Part shown: positions 51,046 to 63,058 of the stretch, one piece after another
Layout: each line of letters starts with the position of its first letter
Numbering within the stretch: the stretch's first letter is position 1
Origin: Casuarius casuarius
Taxonomy: Eukaryota > Chordata > Aves > Casuariiformes > Casuariidae
DNA: 64,000 nt
Assembly: GCA_003342895.1 (NCBI GenBank)
Contig: PTFA01000191.1
Coordinates: forward strand, 1,890,101 to 1,954,100
Reading direction: 5' to 3'
The notes under the pieces: model-generated
The model's database searches: none
What the model was told of the DNA's origin: nothing
What the model saw: the letters and a program-made list of their open reading frames with translations, nothing else
Position numbers and translations under genes: made by a program

Positions 51046-54000
51046 GTATGAACAGACTTAACTGGCCTTGTTAGATTCTGGGGGGAGAAGCAGAATCCCC
51101 TGGAACACATCTTGAGCCTTCAAGTGAAGTGGGGATGTAAAACATGATTGACCAGAATGTTTCAGTATTTCCTTTTTCATAGCTTTTTTTTTTTTTTTTC
51201 TGCTNTTCAGGTTAAGGGAGTTGATGTATTTCCCTCTAAGCCAAAGTGAAGGTGCATGGGCCACAATCCTGCTAATGCTAAAGTGCACCATTGACTTTTC
51301 TCATGGGAGTAGACCTACTGAGAATCAGTGGGACTGTTTACATGAGAAGGGCTGCCATGCTGAGCTATTTGTAGGATTGGGTCTGTAGTGATTTCAGCTA
51401 ATTTGATACCTCTACATTTAATAGAAAAATGTTTTGCAATAAGTATGAAAATATTCTAAAAAGATTTGGCCACGTGTTGGATCCAAGAACACCAGATGTG
51501 GGGTGCTAAGCATAGAAAACAGCTTACATTTGGCTAGAAACAGACCTGCCTAGTGGAGGCAAGCGAAGCGCAGACAATACCCGCAGCAGAACTGATGAAT
51601 TTGATTGTAGCAGTTGTATTCCAGTGAGGCTTGAAGTTGGAAGTGCAAACACATGATCTTGGAAGTTCATGAGAGAGACATTTTTATGAAGGCAAAAATT
51701 CTGCTCGTTAAGGGCTTGATCCTGCGGGTGTTGAGCAGTACTGGCTTCACCCTACCAAAGCAGTGCTTTGAAAACAAAGTTCAGACTGTAGACATGAAGT
51801 AAGCATGGATAGAGAGGTATAGAAGCAAAATCTCAGACTATTACTTCTCAGATCCAAAAAGAGAGTGCAGTAGTGTCAGCATATTCCTAGATGGCGTTTC
51901 ATGCAAGGTACAGAGAGTTCATTAAGCACTGCTTTGTCTCAGTAGCCCTTTTGAAGTCAATGGGTTTACTCCCAGTGGCAAAAAGCACGTCCAGAAGCAA
52001 ACTTCTGCTGAAGTATTCATATATTATTGCTGATGCAGATACACGGAATCTCTTTTTCATCAAGTGTTCTTTTCTAAGCTGAAGCGATGCTTTTTCTTAA
52101 AAATAATTTATTGGCATAATTGAGGATACAGTTTCTCCTCCTTTGTGTACCACTATGAATATTTCATAAGCCTGTTCCTTAAATGCTAGATACTCAGTGC
52201 TCTTAACTTGCCTATCATGACAGTTTGTGGTGAGAATTTCTCATCTTTTCCTATATATTTTTATATCTAAGCTCTTCTTCTTGACGTATTACCATGAAAA
52301 CTGGCCTACTGTTGTCTGTGTCTGCAACACTATGTGAAAGATTCCTGAAGTTTGCATAGGCTGAAAAGTTATGATAGAGGAAACCGAAACACTGGTACAG
52401 ACAGCAGTTCAGTAAACTGTTCTTCATGTACACACAGTCTTCCCTAGGAGATCTCGCTGCAAACTTGGGGTGAAAGTAAGAAAAATGTCTGTCTAAAAAT
52501 GACATCTTTTTATTCTGCTCCTTGGGTGCCACTGCTTTCAAATGTAGCCACTGACTTATTTTTCTATTTGATGACCCTGCAGAAGAGATGCAGTAGTAGT
52601 ATGCCAGGGAACACAGCAGTCATATTCTGAGTGTGGAATATTTTATTGATAGTGTCAGCTATATAAAGATAATTGCTTTATTTCAGATCCCAAGATGGTT
52701 ACATTTTTCTTTCAATCTCTCTATCCACGCGTAAGTTTTCTAAGCTCTACTCATTTTTTAGCTTAAAAAAGTCTTTTTCCCATTAAAAAAAAAATCTGTA
52801 TCTGGGCCTTGATTATGCAGCACATTAAAATAAACCCAGCATTGCATAAACCATGATGCAGAATTGGGCCCAGCTGAAGGTATTTTTTTGAAAGACAAAA
52901 AAATCTTTTGCAGATGCATAGTCACTTTTCAGAGAACAGCCACAAAGTAAAGATGACTTGCATTGTGCTGCAAGGGAGAGACATGTACCTTGGTATTTTA
53001 TTGTTGCTTTCTTATTTCAGAATCCATACTGGTGAAAAACCTTTTGTCTGTGATGAATGTGGTGCCAGGTTTACTCAGAATCACATGCTTATATATCACA
53101 AAAGATGTCACACAGGTAAGACTTTCTTTTGCAATGTGCTGTGTGTAGGAGCAGGCCTGCTGTGAAACTAGATCCTTTTTTCATTTAGAAGCCAAATGCT
53201 CTTGACAGTTTTTGGTAGTAAAATGGTGTCTAGGAATAAGAAAATCTAATTTTATATGAGAGGTTTTTTGCTGATCCAGGTTGCTAGATTTAAATAAAGT
53301 TGCAAGAATTATTTAGTTGGAATTCCCTTAAAAATATTAATTAGTTTTCAGTGAAATACCAGCTGTATCATTCACGGTACCCATATACCACTAGACCAGA
53401 GCTTCTGTATGAGGTAGATGTATTTTTTTTAGAAAATCCTGCTTTTCTGTAGCAGTACTCTGTACAATAGAAAAATTCAAGCTGTTACATTAATGGTCTA
53501 CTTAATTGACAGCTGTATGAGTATTTTTAAAAATAGGGTTGCAGATAACCACTATTTTTTTTCTTAATGTGCTGTCACTTTTTTAATAAACTAAAATGTG
53601 CTGTTTTTCAGAGGCCTCGGAAATCCTCTTTCTTTACTAGAGTTCTCAATCCATTAAAAAAAAAAAAAAAAGACCTTTCTTATCATGGTTTCAATTATAC
53701 AGCACTTCATGCAATCCTGTTGGCAGGGAGTTGGTTGGTTGGTTTTTAAGTCCTCCTCCGTTGGGCTACTCAGATCTCAGCTTCTTATAGGTGGATAGGC
53801 AGATAGTAAAAAGAGCGAAAGGAGCTTATTCAAGAGAAAAGAACTCCTTCCTTCCAGAACTCCTTCCTACCAGAACTTCCTTCTGAGTGAGATCCAGCAT
53901 CTAAAGTGTGGGTTGAGGCTGCTTTGGAGCAGCTGCTTTTGGAGCTATTCAGTCAGTTCTATCATCAGCAGAAGTTCTAGTTGAAATCCTTAGAGAAGAA

Positions 54001-57000
54001 TAATTTCTCTGTAAGCCTGAAATAGTTAACCCAACGAACATAAAACAGTTTTCTTGGCTCATCCTGATTTGCAAAGAAATTTTTTTACAGCACATCTCCT
54101 TCTTCAGAGTATACTTTGTAGTCTAAATCAGTATTTTGAATTGACTGTTCATGCCAGCCATATCATGTGTGATACTTCCGCATTTTTAATTGACCTGTCA
54201 TAAAAGTGTCCACCTTATCCCTGTGTGACATGTAACTAAATGCAGCTGGTGGACAACTTTAAATTACAACGAAATACAATTATAAGAACACTGTTCCAGA
54301 GCCTTCTAACTAAAATTGGCTTCTTTCAGGTGGAGGCTTTTCATCAGAGGTGTGCAGTGTTGTATTCAGTATGACAGTGAGGCAGAATACCACAAATATA
54401 CTGAGAAGACTCTGAAGATCTCGCTGGGCTTTTGCTCATACTATGTAGAGATATTACTCTACTTTTAGATAGTTATAGTTACCCTTGCAGTATGAGTGTT
54501 TTGTACAGATTTCTTGTAGGAAAATTCTGTGCTTTATGCAGAGGTCCTTATCACTGTGTTCCATTCAAGTCCTTTTTTTGAAGTTGGCCTGTGGTTCATT
54601 TGTATCTAATAATAGCTTTCAGCTTTTGCATCTGATTGTTTAATAGCATTCTCAAATGCTACTTTGTTTGAATTCTCCACTCCACCCTTGCTGCAGGGGA
54701 AAGGCCTTTTATGTGTGAAACATGCGGGAAGAGCTTTGCCTCTAAGGAGTACTTGAAACACCATAACAGAATACATACTGGATCCAAACCATTTAAATGT
54801 GAAGTTTGCTTCAGAACATTTGCACAGAGAAATTCACTTTACCAGCATATTAAAGTTCACACAGGTAGGGGCCTTTTTTCTTTTTTCTTTTTTTTTTCTT
54901 TTTAAGCAAAACATTGTGATTTACAGACATGCATCTCTGTTTCATAACACAGACAAGGAATTTCTCGACTAGGATTTTCCATTTCTTTAACTCCTATTCT
55001 GTGTGCAAGTTTTTATTCTTGATGCAGTGTATTATTTCATGTACTTCTCTTACTACTCCCTGTATTTTTTGCTGACTGTCACAGCAGTTCTTTGAAGTAT
55101 TTCTAAGAGCTATGCAGATGTTGCTAATAATGTTGATGCATTATAAGAAATCGGAGGATTATTAGTGACTAAAAAACTATGTCCGTTTCAGCTCTGAGCA
55201 AAGCACTGTAGAGAGTTGCTCTCTTGTCTGTTTGTCCACCTTTCATGTTTGCATTCTCTCCCACTTAGATTTATTCTTCAGTCTCTGTTTCATTCCCACC
55301 TGCTGCTCTGTTTTTTGAACTGAAAACAGTGATCATAGGTGCAATAACACTGACTTCCAAGTAGTGCCACCTGGAGCATGTTAAGCATTGTGTCAATGCT
55401 GGAAGGAGGGGAGAACAGTCACTTTCACTATTTGAAACCCTAGCATTTCTACCCATTTTACATTTTCTCTTACCCTGTGCCTTTTAGAGAAATAGAACTC
55501 TGGTTTCTTCATAATGCTAGCTCTAAATTTCAGCCCTCCTGAAATCTTAGTTATGCTTTCTCTTTCAGTTTCCTTGTCTGCTCTCTCAAAGTCCACATTA
55601 TTCAGCGCTACAGTTTGTAAATATTCATGTTACTTTGATAATGTAAAAAATAGCTTGCTTTCTCATCCAGTGCTACTCAGTTTACAATATTTGGAGAGAA
55701 TCTAGTGGCTATGAGAAGTTCTGATATTCCTGCTCACACAACATATCCTGTAAATTGGAAAACTCGTATTCCAAGACAGGAGTTCAGTTGCTGATGTAAA
55801 ATATATGCAAAAAAATTTGGCGGCTTCAACAGTTGCAAAGATTTATGCAGGCTGTGGATCTAGCCCTTAAGCTATAAGTAGCTGTTTATTCCAGATGTGT
55901 CAAAACTTATCCAACTGTGAGAGTTCTGAAAGCATCTCAGTGCTTTCTGAAGATGCTTGTGCTTGCCTTATCATTTAATGAAGTCTAGGGGTTACTTGAG
56001 GTTACCCTGTTACACTCTTAATACATCTATGCCATCACTTTAATGTTGTGCTTTGCTTTCAGGTGAACGACCCTATTGCTGTGACCAGTGTGGTAAACAG
56101 TTCACACAGCTCAATGCACTGCAGCGTCACCATCGAATACACACAGGGGAGAAGCCATTCATGTGCAACGCATGTGGGCGAACCTTTACTGACAAGTCCA
56201 CCCTCCGACGACACACTTCAGTAAGAATCTGTAGCTCTAGAGCCTTGTTCCATGTCCAGGTACTGACGTGTAAACTTTGTCAGGCCTGAAAGGGGACTTT
56301 CTGTCCTGTTTCTCTTGGTTTTAGCACATAGTCCTTTGCCTAAGTTGGCATAAAAATATTGGAAGGGTTTTGCGTTCAGTCCTGCATCTACAGTGAAGCC
56401 ATTCTTAATTCATTATGGCATAGCTCACATAGGTCATACCCAGAGACTGTTCAGTCACAGGTTTGTTCCTGATATAACTGGGAAATGATAGGAGGCTTCT
56501 CTTTCTGTGCCAGACTCTCTGCTGGGTCAGTTTGATGCTTTAGGAAAACAGAGGAAGGAAACCCACCAGGGATACTGATTAATGCCTTGATGTATACCAA
56601 ACTAGTTCTGGGATTCTTATGTGGGATGGAAAGAGAGAGCTTTTCTTCAGCACGCCTGTGTGAGCTGGGTTCCAGCTTTTGTCTGCCTAGTAGTCATTGT
56701 ATGCTCAAACTTTTGTTTTGCTTTCAGATACATGATAAAAACACTCCATGGAAATCCTTCCTTGTCATTGTTGAAGGAGCATCTAAGAATCATGAAGGTC
56801 ATAAAACAGAGCTTCCTGATGAAGAATATGATGTGTCACCTAAAATACCAGAGAAGCTGCTATCTTTCTCTGAAAATGGCCACTATCAAAACTTGACTGC
56901 TGTCCCAGGAAGTGTGACTGTACTGCATGATAATGGTTCTACCACAGGGACAGACTGTAAGTCAGATGGGACTCCAGGACCCCAGGAAGCCCTTATAGCT

Positions 57001-57084
57001 ACCACTTTAAGTGAGCTGACAGTACTACATACACAAACAGACTCTATTCAGCCACAGCTTCATGCTTTGGTGAATATGGAATAA
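49700..57084 (+). CDS. GZF1: GZF1, GDNF-inducible BTB/C2H2 zinc-finger transcription factor
   Basis: CDS: 49700-51045, 53021-53115, 54697-54864, 56063-56220, 56728-57084; 2,124 nt, 707 residues, close to human GZF1. All introns are GT-AG. The N-terminus [14 protein letters not shown] and the BTB motifs ([36 protein letters not shown]) are typical of GZF1. Order: BTB (about 12-125), linker with a basic patch ([23 protein letters not shown]), ten C2H2 fingers (313-591), tail with [13 protein letters not shown] and TQTDS motifs. The start ATG (AAGATGG) has a good context. Family knowledge: GZF1 is a nuclear repressor induced by GDNF through RET, acts in branching morphogenesis, and recessive human mutations cause joint laxity, short stature and myopia. 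Fingers 1-4 lie in the BTB exon; finger 5 is split across the first coding junction. Confidence 0.97.
51046..53020 (+). other. GZF1: Intron 2 of GZF1
   Basis: Bounded by GT at 51,046 and the acceptor 'tttcttatttcag' ending at 53,020. At this position the paralog has two introns and an extra 939-bp exon; here I see no finger-like coding sequence. A polyT with one N lies near 51,190. Confidence 0.75.
53021..53115 (+). CDS. GZF1: GZF1 coding exon 3: finger 6
   Basis: 95 nt, [17 protein letters not shown]... one finger, acceptor 'ttatttcag', donor 'ACAG|GTAAGA'. Confidence 0.95.
53116..54696 (+). other. GZF1: Intron 3 of GZF1
   Basis: Ends at the acceptor 'cacccttgctgcag'. Polyadenine run near 53,657. 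No gene or identifiable repeat seen. Confidence 0.7.
54697..54864 (+). CDS. GZF1: GZF1 coding exon 4: fingers 7 and 8
   Basis: 168 nt, [14 protein letters not shown]... and [14 protein letters not shown]..., donor 'ACAG|GTAGGG'. Confidence 0.95.
54865..56062 (+). other. GZF1: Intron 4 of GZF1
   Basis: Begins with a T-rich tract at about 54,875-54,903 and ends at the acceptor 'ctttgctttcag'. Nothing else recognised. Confidence 0.7.
56063..56220 (+). CDS. GZF1: GZF1 coding exon 5: fingers 9 and 10
   Basis: 158 nt, [14 protein letters not shown]... to TLRRHTS, donor 'ACTTCA|GTAAGA'. The last histidine of finger 10 is in the next exon. Confidence 0.95.
56728..57084 (+). CDS. GZF1: GZF1 coding exon 6: C-terminal tail
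   Basis: Starts [12 protein letters not shown] after the acceptor 'ttttgctttcag' and ends with the TAA at 57,082-57,084 after HALVNME. The tail is rich in Ser, Thr and Glu and conserved among GZF1 orthologs, with no known fold. Confidence 0.95.
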   Translation: MHDKNTPWKSFLVIVEGASKNHEGHKTELPDEEYDVSPKIPEKLLSFSENGHYQNLTAVPGSVTVLHDNGSTTGTDCKSDGTPGPQEALIATTLSELTVLHTQTDSIQPQLHALVNME

Positions 57085-57697
57085 TTTGATATTTACAAAC
57101 CAGTTTAAGCTGCACCCTTTGTATAGTCCTTTGACTTTGCCAATAACCTACTGAGGGAACTAGGAGAAGCTATAAAAAGGAAACAAGGCTAGACATGAAT
57201 GACATCCACAGGATTTTCCTGAATTTCTCCCCCAAATTCATTATCCACCTCCAGTGTGTACAGCTCCATCTCCTGAAGGCAGGGTAAAATAACACCAAAT
57301 ATAAATTGATTTTATCAGCTGATATAAGTTTAGATCCCCATAACGTAATGGTGGTGGAGGAGACAAAAATCCCAGTAAGTTTATTTCCTAGGAAAAGGAG
57401 GTTGGAAGTTGGTGTAGTTCAGATCGTGTGGCTTGCACTAGCTGTTCTCCAAGGAAAGGAAGCACCTATGTTAAGACAGGTTATAAAGAAGGTATAAGTT
57501 TGCTTTGTGGTTGATTTGATTGCACACATGTACAATCAAGAGAAATGATGTGTTTCTTGGCCCAGTAGTTAGATTAATTGCATTTTCCCTAGTGGAATTT
57601 GTACATAAAAAATTTCTGCTAAATTGCATTTCAGGAAATGTTGGTTTATCTCTGCTTTTGCCAAAGATCCAAGCAGTGAGCCAGCTCACTCTTTGGA

Positions 57698-57703
57698 AAT
57701 AAA
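57698..57703 (+). terminator. GZF1: Poly(A) signal candidate, GZF1
   Basis: AATAAA about 0.6 kb after the stop codon. Confidence 0.45.
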
Positions 57704-58266
57704 AGTGGGAGCAAGCTTTGGAAAGACTTAGAGTTTCATTCAATCAGTTCTGATTCTTTAGTAGCAAAAATGAGGCAAGTGCAAGCAAAGCGCTGTGTCT
57801 GTACAGCTGATGGTATTACTACATTTTAGTAAAATTTGGTGCAGCTTGGCACTTATTCAGTCAGACATGCTTCATCTCTAACTGCCCTAGCCTACGTAAA
57901 ACTTGGGAATTAGAGGCCAAAAATCTGTCTCGTAAAAGTGTTTTACCAAAAATAGTGCTTGAGCTCTCCCGAAAAAGCTAGAGTAACAAAGCCCCTTGTA
58001 GAAGACATCTTATCAGCATTTTCCTGTTAAAACATATCTAAAGAGCTTTCTGTTAGTCCACATGTGTCAGCAGTGCTATGTTCTCTACCATCACTTAAAA
58101 ATCACTGTTCAGAACTGCAGACCTCCTTTTAAATCAGTAATACTCTGGTGGGGAAAAGTTAATTGCTGTTTTGCTGTTGAGCTGCTACATCTAGTTCCAC
58201 TAGTACGAGTCTCCAGGGGTAGATTCTGTTGCAAATGGGAGATGATAGTGCTCATACGAGTAACGA

Positions 58267-58272
58267 AATAAA
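58267..58272 (+). terminator. GZF1: Poly(A) signal candidate, GZF1
   Basis: AATAAA in 'cgaaataaaaatatg', 1.2 kb after the stop codon; another follows at 58,443-58,448. Confidence 0.45.
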
Positions 58273-59354
58273 AATATGCGAGTAAGTGAGAAGTGTGCTG
58301 GCCTGTTCAAGGGGTTTAGGCACCTAGTTCCCAAATTGTGATTACCTTGTCAAGAAGACTATGGTGGAACCTGAATGGCAGTTTTAGGCTAGTGTCTTTT
58401 TAACTGTCCCAAGTGAGGCAGGTGTTAAGAACATAAGTTATGAATAAACTTAGTTCAAAGGCTTTTCCTGATTAGCATCTGCTGTTAAATTTTAGTAGAA
58501 TAACCTTTGTGTTATTGTTAATGTGCCTCTTTTTTTTTTTTCTTTAGTAAGGCGTGTGGCAAGGTGAGGCCCATGTTTTCTCAGGCACTAAGGGTCCTAA
58601 ATATGACTTCCATTCAGCCCATGCTCTAAAACCTCAATTTTACACAGCCTTCTCCATCGTCCACTGGGTTTGGATCCCCCCAAACACCAATCCTTAGGAG
58701 AATCCTGCTTCTATTTGGGCATTTCTCAGTGACACAAGAAGATCTTCCCTGTACATATACCCGCCCTTCCCCAGGGAGAACATACCCTTGCTCTCCCCAG
58801 TCATGTCCAGTAGCTGAGAAAGCTGTTGTACAGGCAAAAACCTCTGAGGCAGTTTCTGCCCATGCTAAGCACTTTGTGCATTTCCTGAAGGTCAGCTGTC
58901 TGTCTTGTGTCAGTTCACCTCCAGTGTCAGCAAAGTTACTGTGGTTGACCCAAGGTTTACCTAGCTGGAGTACTCATGAGAGTGTTGGGTTTTTTTCCCA
59001 TGGAAGACATCAGGAGAGCTGTCTGTGAAATAATTTGCCCTGAGGAAAAAAACATTTAACTGGGCCAACTCTTGCTTTTGGAAGCAGCTGTTAATCAAAA
59101 GCAACTTGCTGGTATAGTTAACTCTTCAGACTCAGGGCCAGTTTCCTAATGCCGCCATATGAAAATCTTGAGCCTTTCTGATTCATTTTTCTGTTTTGCT
59201 TTTCTGTTTCTCCTTATTTGAATATGAAAGTGGTATTTCCACAGAAACGTTCTCATCTGAAGCTTTGAGAAAAGCTTACTGAAAGATTGCTTGTAAAGGT
59301 AAGCACAATCGAGCCTTGTTATGGCCCGTTCTAAGGCTTAGGGGTTGGCAAAGC

Positions 59355-59360
59355 AATAAA
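59355..59360 (+). terminator. GZF1: Distal poly(A) signal candidate, GZF1
   Basis: AATAAA in 'aagcaataaagat', 2.3 kb after the stop and before the LTR. Confidence 0.35.
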
Positions 59361-59817
59361 GATATCTGAGCTGTGGCACAGAGCTATTTTTGAACCTTGA
59401 AGGGATGTCTGATGTTACCATGGAATTATAACTTAATCTACAGAAAGGGATTTTTTTTTTGAAGAGAACATTTCCAAGAGGTTATATTTGAAATATTTAT
59501 TCAAGCACGATGTTACTGTTGAAGCTCAGTATTCCCAATGACCAATGTAAAGAGTTTGTAGATATATTTAAGTCTGAGCATTAGTACTTATAGACAGGGA
59601 AGCTTTTGTACTCCATGAATGTATGGAAGTGAGTTACTTGTATGAATTGTTCTTATTAAAATATTGAAATCTTAACACTGACCCTGAAGTGACTTGATTA
59701 TTGTGTCAAATGTTACTGTATCCTGTGCTTTCCTCTATGGGCATTCACTCTAAGTGTGGGAGTCTTGTCTCATCTTAAAAGGTGTGCTAACATGGGTCTT
59801 TCAAGTTACAATACCTA

Positions 59818-60975
59818 TGTGGCGGACAGGACTTTTGCCTTAAACATTTCTTGGTACATAAGGTGCAAGCAAACCATAACCCCGAACAAGCCATCTGTTC
59901 CCGGCGGAAACAGGACTGAGCTGCTGCGACCCCCGAAGTGGTCTCCCTGCGACCACCTGGGACACACCGAGCCTGCGCCGAACCAGGGCACGATCGAGCA
60001 GAGACTTTGGGACCTGGACTGTAAATTATTGCTGCTTAGCACAACTTTTATAAAACTTGCTTAGCATGAGTAGCTAAATTTGCTGAAGCCTTAGGCAGTG
60101 AGAAAGGGCCCCGGAGCTGGTGCAGGCTGGAAAGATAAGGGAGTTACAAGCAGTCTGCATTCCTNTGCCTCACACTCCGGGAGGGAGGATGTCAAGGCTT
60201 TGAAATAAGGCCTGCTTGGGCGCCAGGACCCTGGGAAACAAAGCCTCCCCTCACTGCTGAAACAGTGTTAATTGGGAGGGTCTGGATTATATCCTCTTCG
60301 TCAGGACCTTGGAAGATAACACCTACTGTCACTGCTGGGGCAGTGCTAATTGCTGGAACAGCACCTGTTTGTCAGGGCCTTGAGAAAGAAGGGCAGAACC
60401 CGAGGAATCAAAACATATTTGTCAGCAGAAACCACAACAGTAAAGATAAGGGAGAAAAGCAGCCTGCCTAGGAACAATGATGAGACCCAATAAGGGAGCA
60501 GGAGACCCCAGACCCAAAAATTACTATTGGTCTGAACTACCGCGTGAGGGGAGGGAAACTTAATTCGAAAAGCTATAATTGCCCAGGGATTTCTTTGTTC
60601 GGGGTCCCTCTTCGGAGGCACCCAACTCGAGCTGTAACCACTGCACGCGTGTCATTACAATTTGCCTTGATTTGGCTCCGAACTTTTCAGCGGGAACCTA
60701 GGGTCAGACCCTGCTCGAGTTGTAACTACTGCACGCGCATCGCTAAAACTTACACCCAGGGTGAAGAGGACCAACGGGACGCCGCTGGATCCACGGGTGG
60801 TGATATCTCTTTCTCTCTCTCTCTTTCTCTCTCTCCCCCTTCGCCTTTCCCCACCTTTTTCCCCCCCACTTCGTGGAAAATAAAGCTAAAAGGTTGTACG
60901 ATATTTGACCGGTTTTAGTGTCTTAATCTCGTCCTTGGGATCGTAACGAAACCCCCCCGATATTGGATCGGGACA
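59818..60975 (+). mobile_element. Solo LTR of an endogenous retrovirus, sense orientation
   Basis: The element is 1,158 bp, begins TGTGGCGGACAGG and ends GATCGGGACA, and is flanked by a perfect 5-bp target duplication, ACCTA (59,813-59,817 and 60,976-60,980). U3 contains imperfect direct repeats starting near 60,222, 60,300 and 60,371. Lower down are a CCAAT element (about 60,487), a TATAATT (60,574-60,580), a repeated 24-bp motif (60,626-60,649 and 60,714-60,737, two mismatches), a CT-rich tract (60,803-60,838) and AATAAA (60,879-60,884). No internal viral genes flank it. The part at 60,760-60,806 is nearly the same as the LTR at 36,086. A 5-bp duplication fits class I or class III elements, not the 6 bp usual for class II; the class is otherwise unassigned. 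Confidence 0.92.
60879..60884 (+). terminator. LTR poly(A) signal, sense to GZF1
   Basis: AATAAA in 'gtggaaaataaagctaaaag', placed as expected near the R region of the LTR. It could end read-through transcripts from GZF1. Confidence 0.7.
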
Positions 60976-60980
60976 ACCTA

Positions 60981-62582
60981 GGATAGAGTCTATGGAAAAT
61001 AAGTGATCAGTCAGAAAAGAAAAAAAAATCAGGAGCATACCAGGAAGATTGCTTTTTGGTTTTGGGGGGTGTTTTTGGTAAGCAAGTGGTGAATAAAGTA
61101 CCACTCTAATAGTACTGAAACACTTAAGGACTGTAAGCCAAACTGAGTTGTACTTCAAGTACTTAGATTAAAAACAAATTGAAGATGAGTGTGAAAACCA
61201 GCATACCAACTTCTGGGGGCGTCAGCAGACCCACGTGATGTCTGTGGCAGTTACTGCCTGGGGGCTGCTCTGATTAGGGTGATCCAAAGGAGCAGAAAGA
61301 TAGGAAATGACAACAACTGCTGCCAAATTGCATGGGACCCACTGTCTATAAAAAGGTGGTAGGTAGCTTAATTATTTCTAGATAAACTAAGCATCACACA
61401 AAAGAGCCAGGGTTGTCAAATTCAAAACCTTGTTCTTGGACAGGAAACTTTGAAGTCTCTATGTTTTCAAAGCAAGCTGGACCTGTCGGTTACCCAGAGG
61501 GCCAAGGGTGCGCTCTGGCGGTCGGGCCCCTGCCTGGCCAGGGGGACGCAGCAGGGCAATGACAGCTCTGTGGGGCAATGATGGCTCTGTGGCATGCCCC
61601 CCCAGGAGTGCAGACATGCGACTGCACAGGAGCCATCCTCTGGCCCCTCTGTCCAGCCCTGCACAGCCCTGTTCCTGCAGCCCTGCTGTGACTCACTGCT
61701 GTTTGCTTCTGCTGCACATCTGAGAAACCTCCCCCAGCAGAGGCTGGGCTCCTCCAGAGTTGCTAGCACCAACAATGCTGGGGGAGCTCCAGCTGCTGCT
61801 GAAGGTGCCTGCAGCCTGCCCTGGGCAGGCAGTGGCTCTTACTGAAGGGAGAGGGGTGGTGGGAAGGAGCCTGACTGCCTAGTTTGGCCATTGGGATGGA
61901 CTGCCAGGCCAGGCCAGAGCTGGATGCAGCAGGCTTGGGTCCTGCCCTAGCACTGCAGCCCTTCCTCTCCTCAAACCTTGTTCCCTTACACTCTGGCAGA
62001 GCTCTGCCACAGGCAAACTGGGTTTGGGGTCCCAGGAAACTCTCAGCTCCCAACATGGGTTTTCTGCTAGCTCAAGTGAAGGAGCAGGAAGACCACTGAG
62101 GCCTGTGAATGGTGCAAGGAAGAGGAGGAAAGAGGTGAAGATGACATGTTGGCTGTGATCCCTGGTCTGTTGGTGAAGGACAGACTCCCAGGGCCAGGCC
62201 CACAGGAGCATCTCTGGGGAGCAGCGATCAATTGCTCAGGATTAATTGCTTCATGTGCTGGGGGCGCCTGGAGCCCCAAGCCAGGCACCTGTGGCCTGCT
62301 CCCCTGCAGCTCCCCATGGATGCTGCACCAGCAAAGGCCATGGATTCAAGCACCTTGAGCTGCCAGACCTGCCACATCCACCAGTGCCAGAAGCTTTTGA
62401 GCTCACCGGAGGTGAAGCGGGTGCCCCTTCTGCATCAGGTGGGCGGGCTACAGTGCAGCAGCCAAGCCTGGCACTGCAGTGCAGTGGGGCAAGCAGGGAG
62501 GGAAAAGGAGCACCTTGCAGCGAGGCTTCATGGCCTTTGGGATCTTGGGATTGTTCTCTTGGGGTTTTAGCTATGGAGATAC
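60981..62582. other. Intergenic, GC-rich, no gene recognised
   Basis: From about 61.5 kb, GC content is high and overlapping open frames occur on both strands (for example 61,467-61,775 minus and 62,232-62,596 plus). None has a recognisable domain or consistent splice sites. I do not see NAPB or a cystatin, the genes that follow GZF1 in mammals. Confidence 0.5.
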
Positions 62583-63058
62583 TGGAGCAAGTCTAGCAAA
62601 GGGCTACTAAGATGATCGAGGGACTGGAGCATCTCTCACATGAGGAAAGGCTGAGAGAGCCAGGACTGGTCAGCCTGGAGAAGAGAAGACTGGGGGAAAT
62701 CTCATCATGGCATTGAAATATCTGCAGGGAGGGTGTAAAGAGGATGGGGTCAGACTCTTGTCAGTGGTGCCCAGTGAGAGGACAACGGGCACAAACTGAA
62801 ACACAGGAAGCTCTGTCTGAACATGAGGAAAAACTTCTTTACTGTGAGAGTGACTGAGCACTGGAACAGGTTGCCCAGAGAGGTTGGGGAGTCTCCAACA
62901 AGAGACAAGACAATGACAAGTCTCCACAGATCCTTGGAGATCTTCAAAAGCCACCTGCACAGGGTCCCGGGCAAGCTGCTCTCAGTGACCCTGCTTGAGC
63001 AGGGGAGTTGAAGTAGATGATCTACAGAGGTCACTTCCAACCTCAAACATTCTAGGAT
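62583..63058 (+). mobile_element. CR1 LINE, 5'-truncated
   Basis: Sense-strand sequence for the end of CR1 ORF2: translated pieces include '[12 protein letters not shown]'-like, 'MRKNFFTVRVTEHWNRLPRE' and 'SLEIFKSHLHRVPGKLLSVT'. It then ends in 'ctacagaggtcacttccaac' and 'ctcaaacattctaggattct', the CR1 3' end and tail repeat. Frames are interrupted. It is similar in type to the copy at 37,435. Confidence 0.93.

Larger units (their letters stand above)
57085..59812 (+). other. GZF1: Probable GZF1 3' untranslated region and flank
   Basis: No coding frame of note. AATAAA signals on the plus strand lie at 57,698, 58,267, 58,443 and 59,355, so several transcript ends are possible. Which one is used is not visible. 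Confidence 0.55.

Noticed and set aside
59316..59340. TGTTATGGCCCG, resembling one end of the 36-kb LTR
   Set aside because: No matching second end or target duplication; the true LTR border is set at 59,818 by the ACCTA duplication.
61467..62596. Overlapping open frames on both strands, possible gene downstream of GZF1
   Set aside because: GC-rich chance frames without domain, splice or codon evidence; no match to NAPB or cystatins that I can see.
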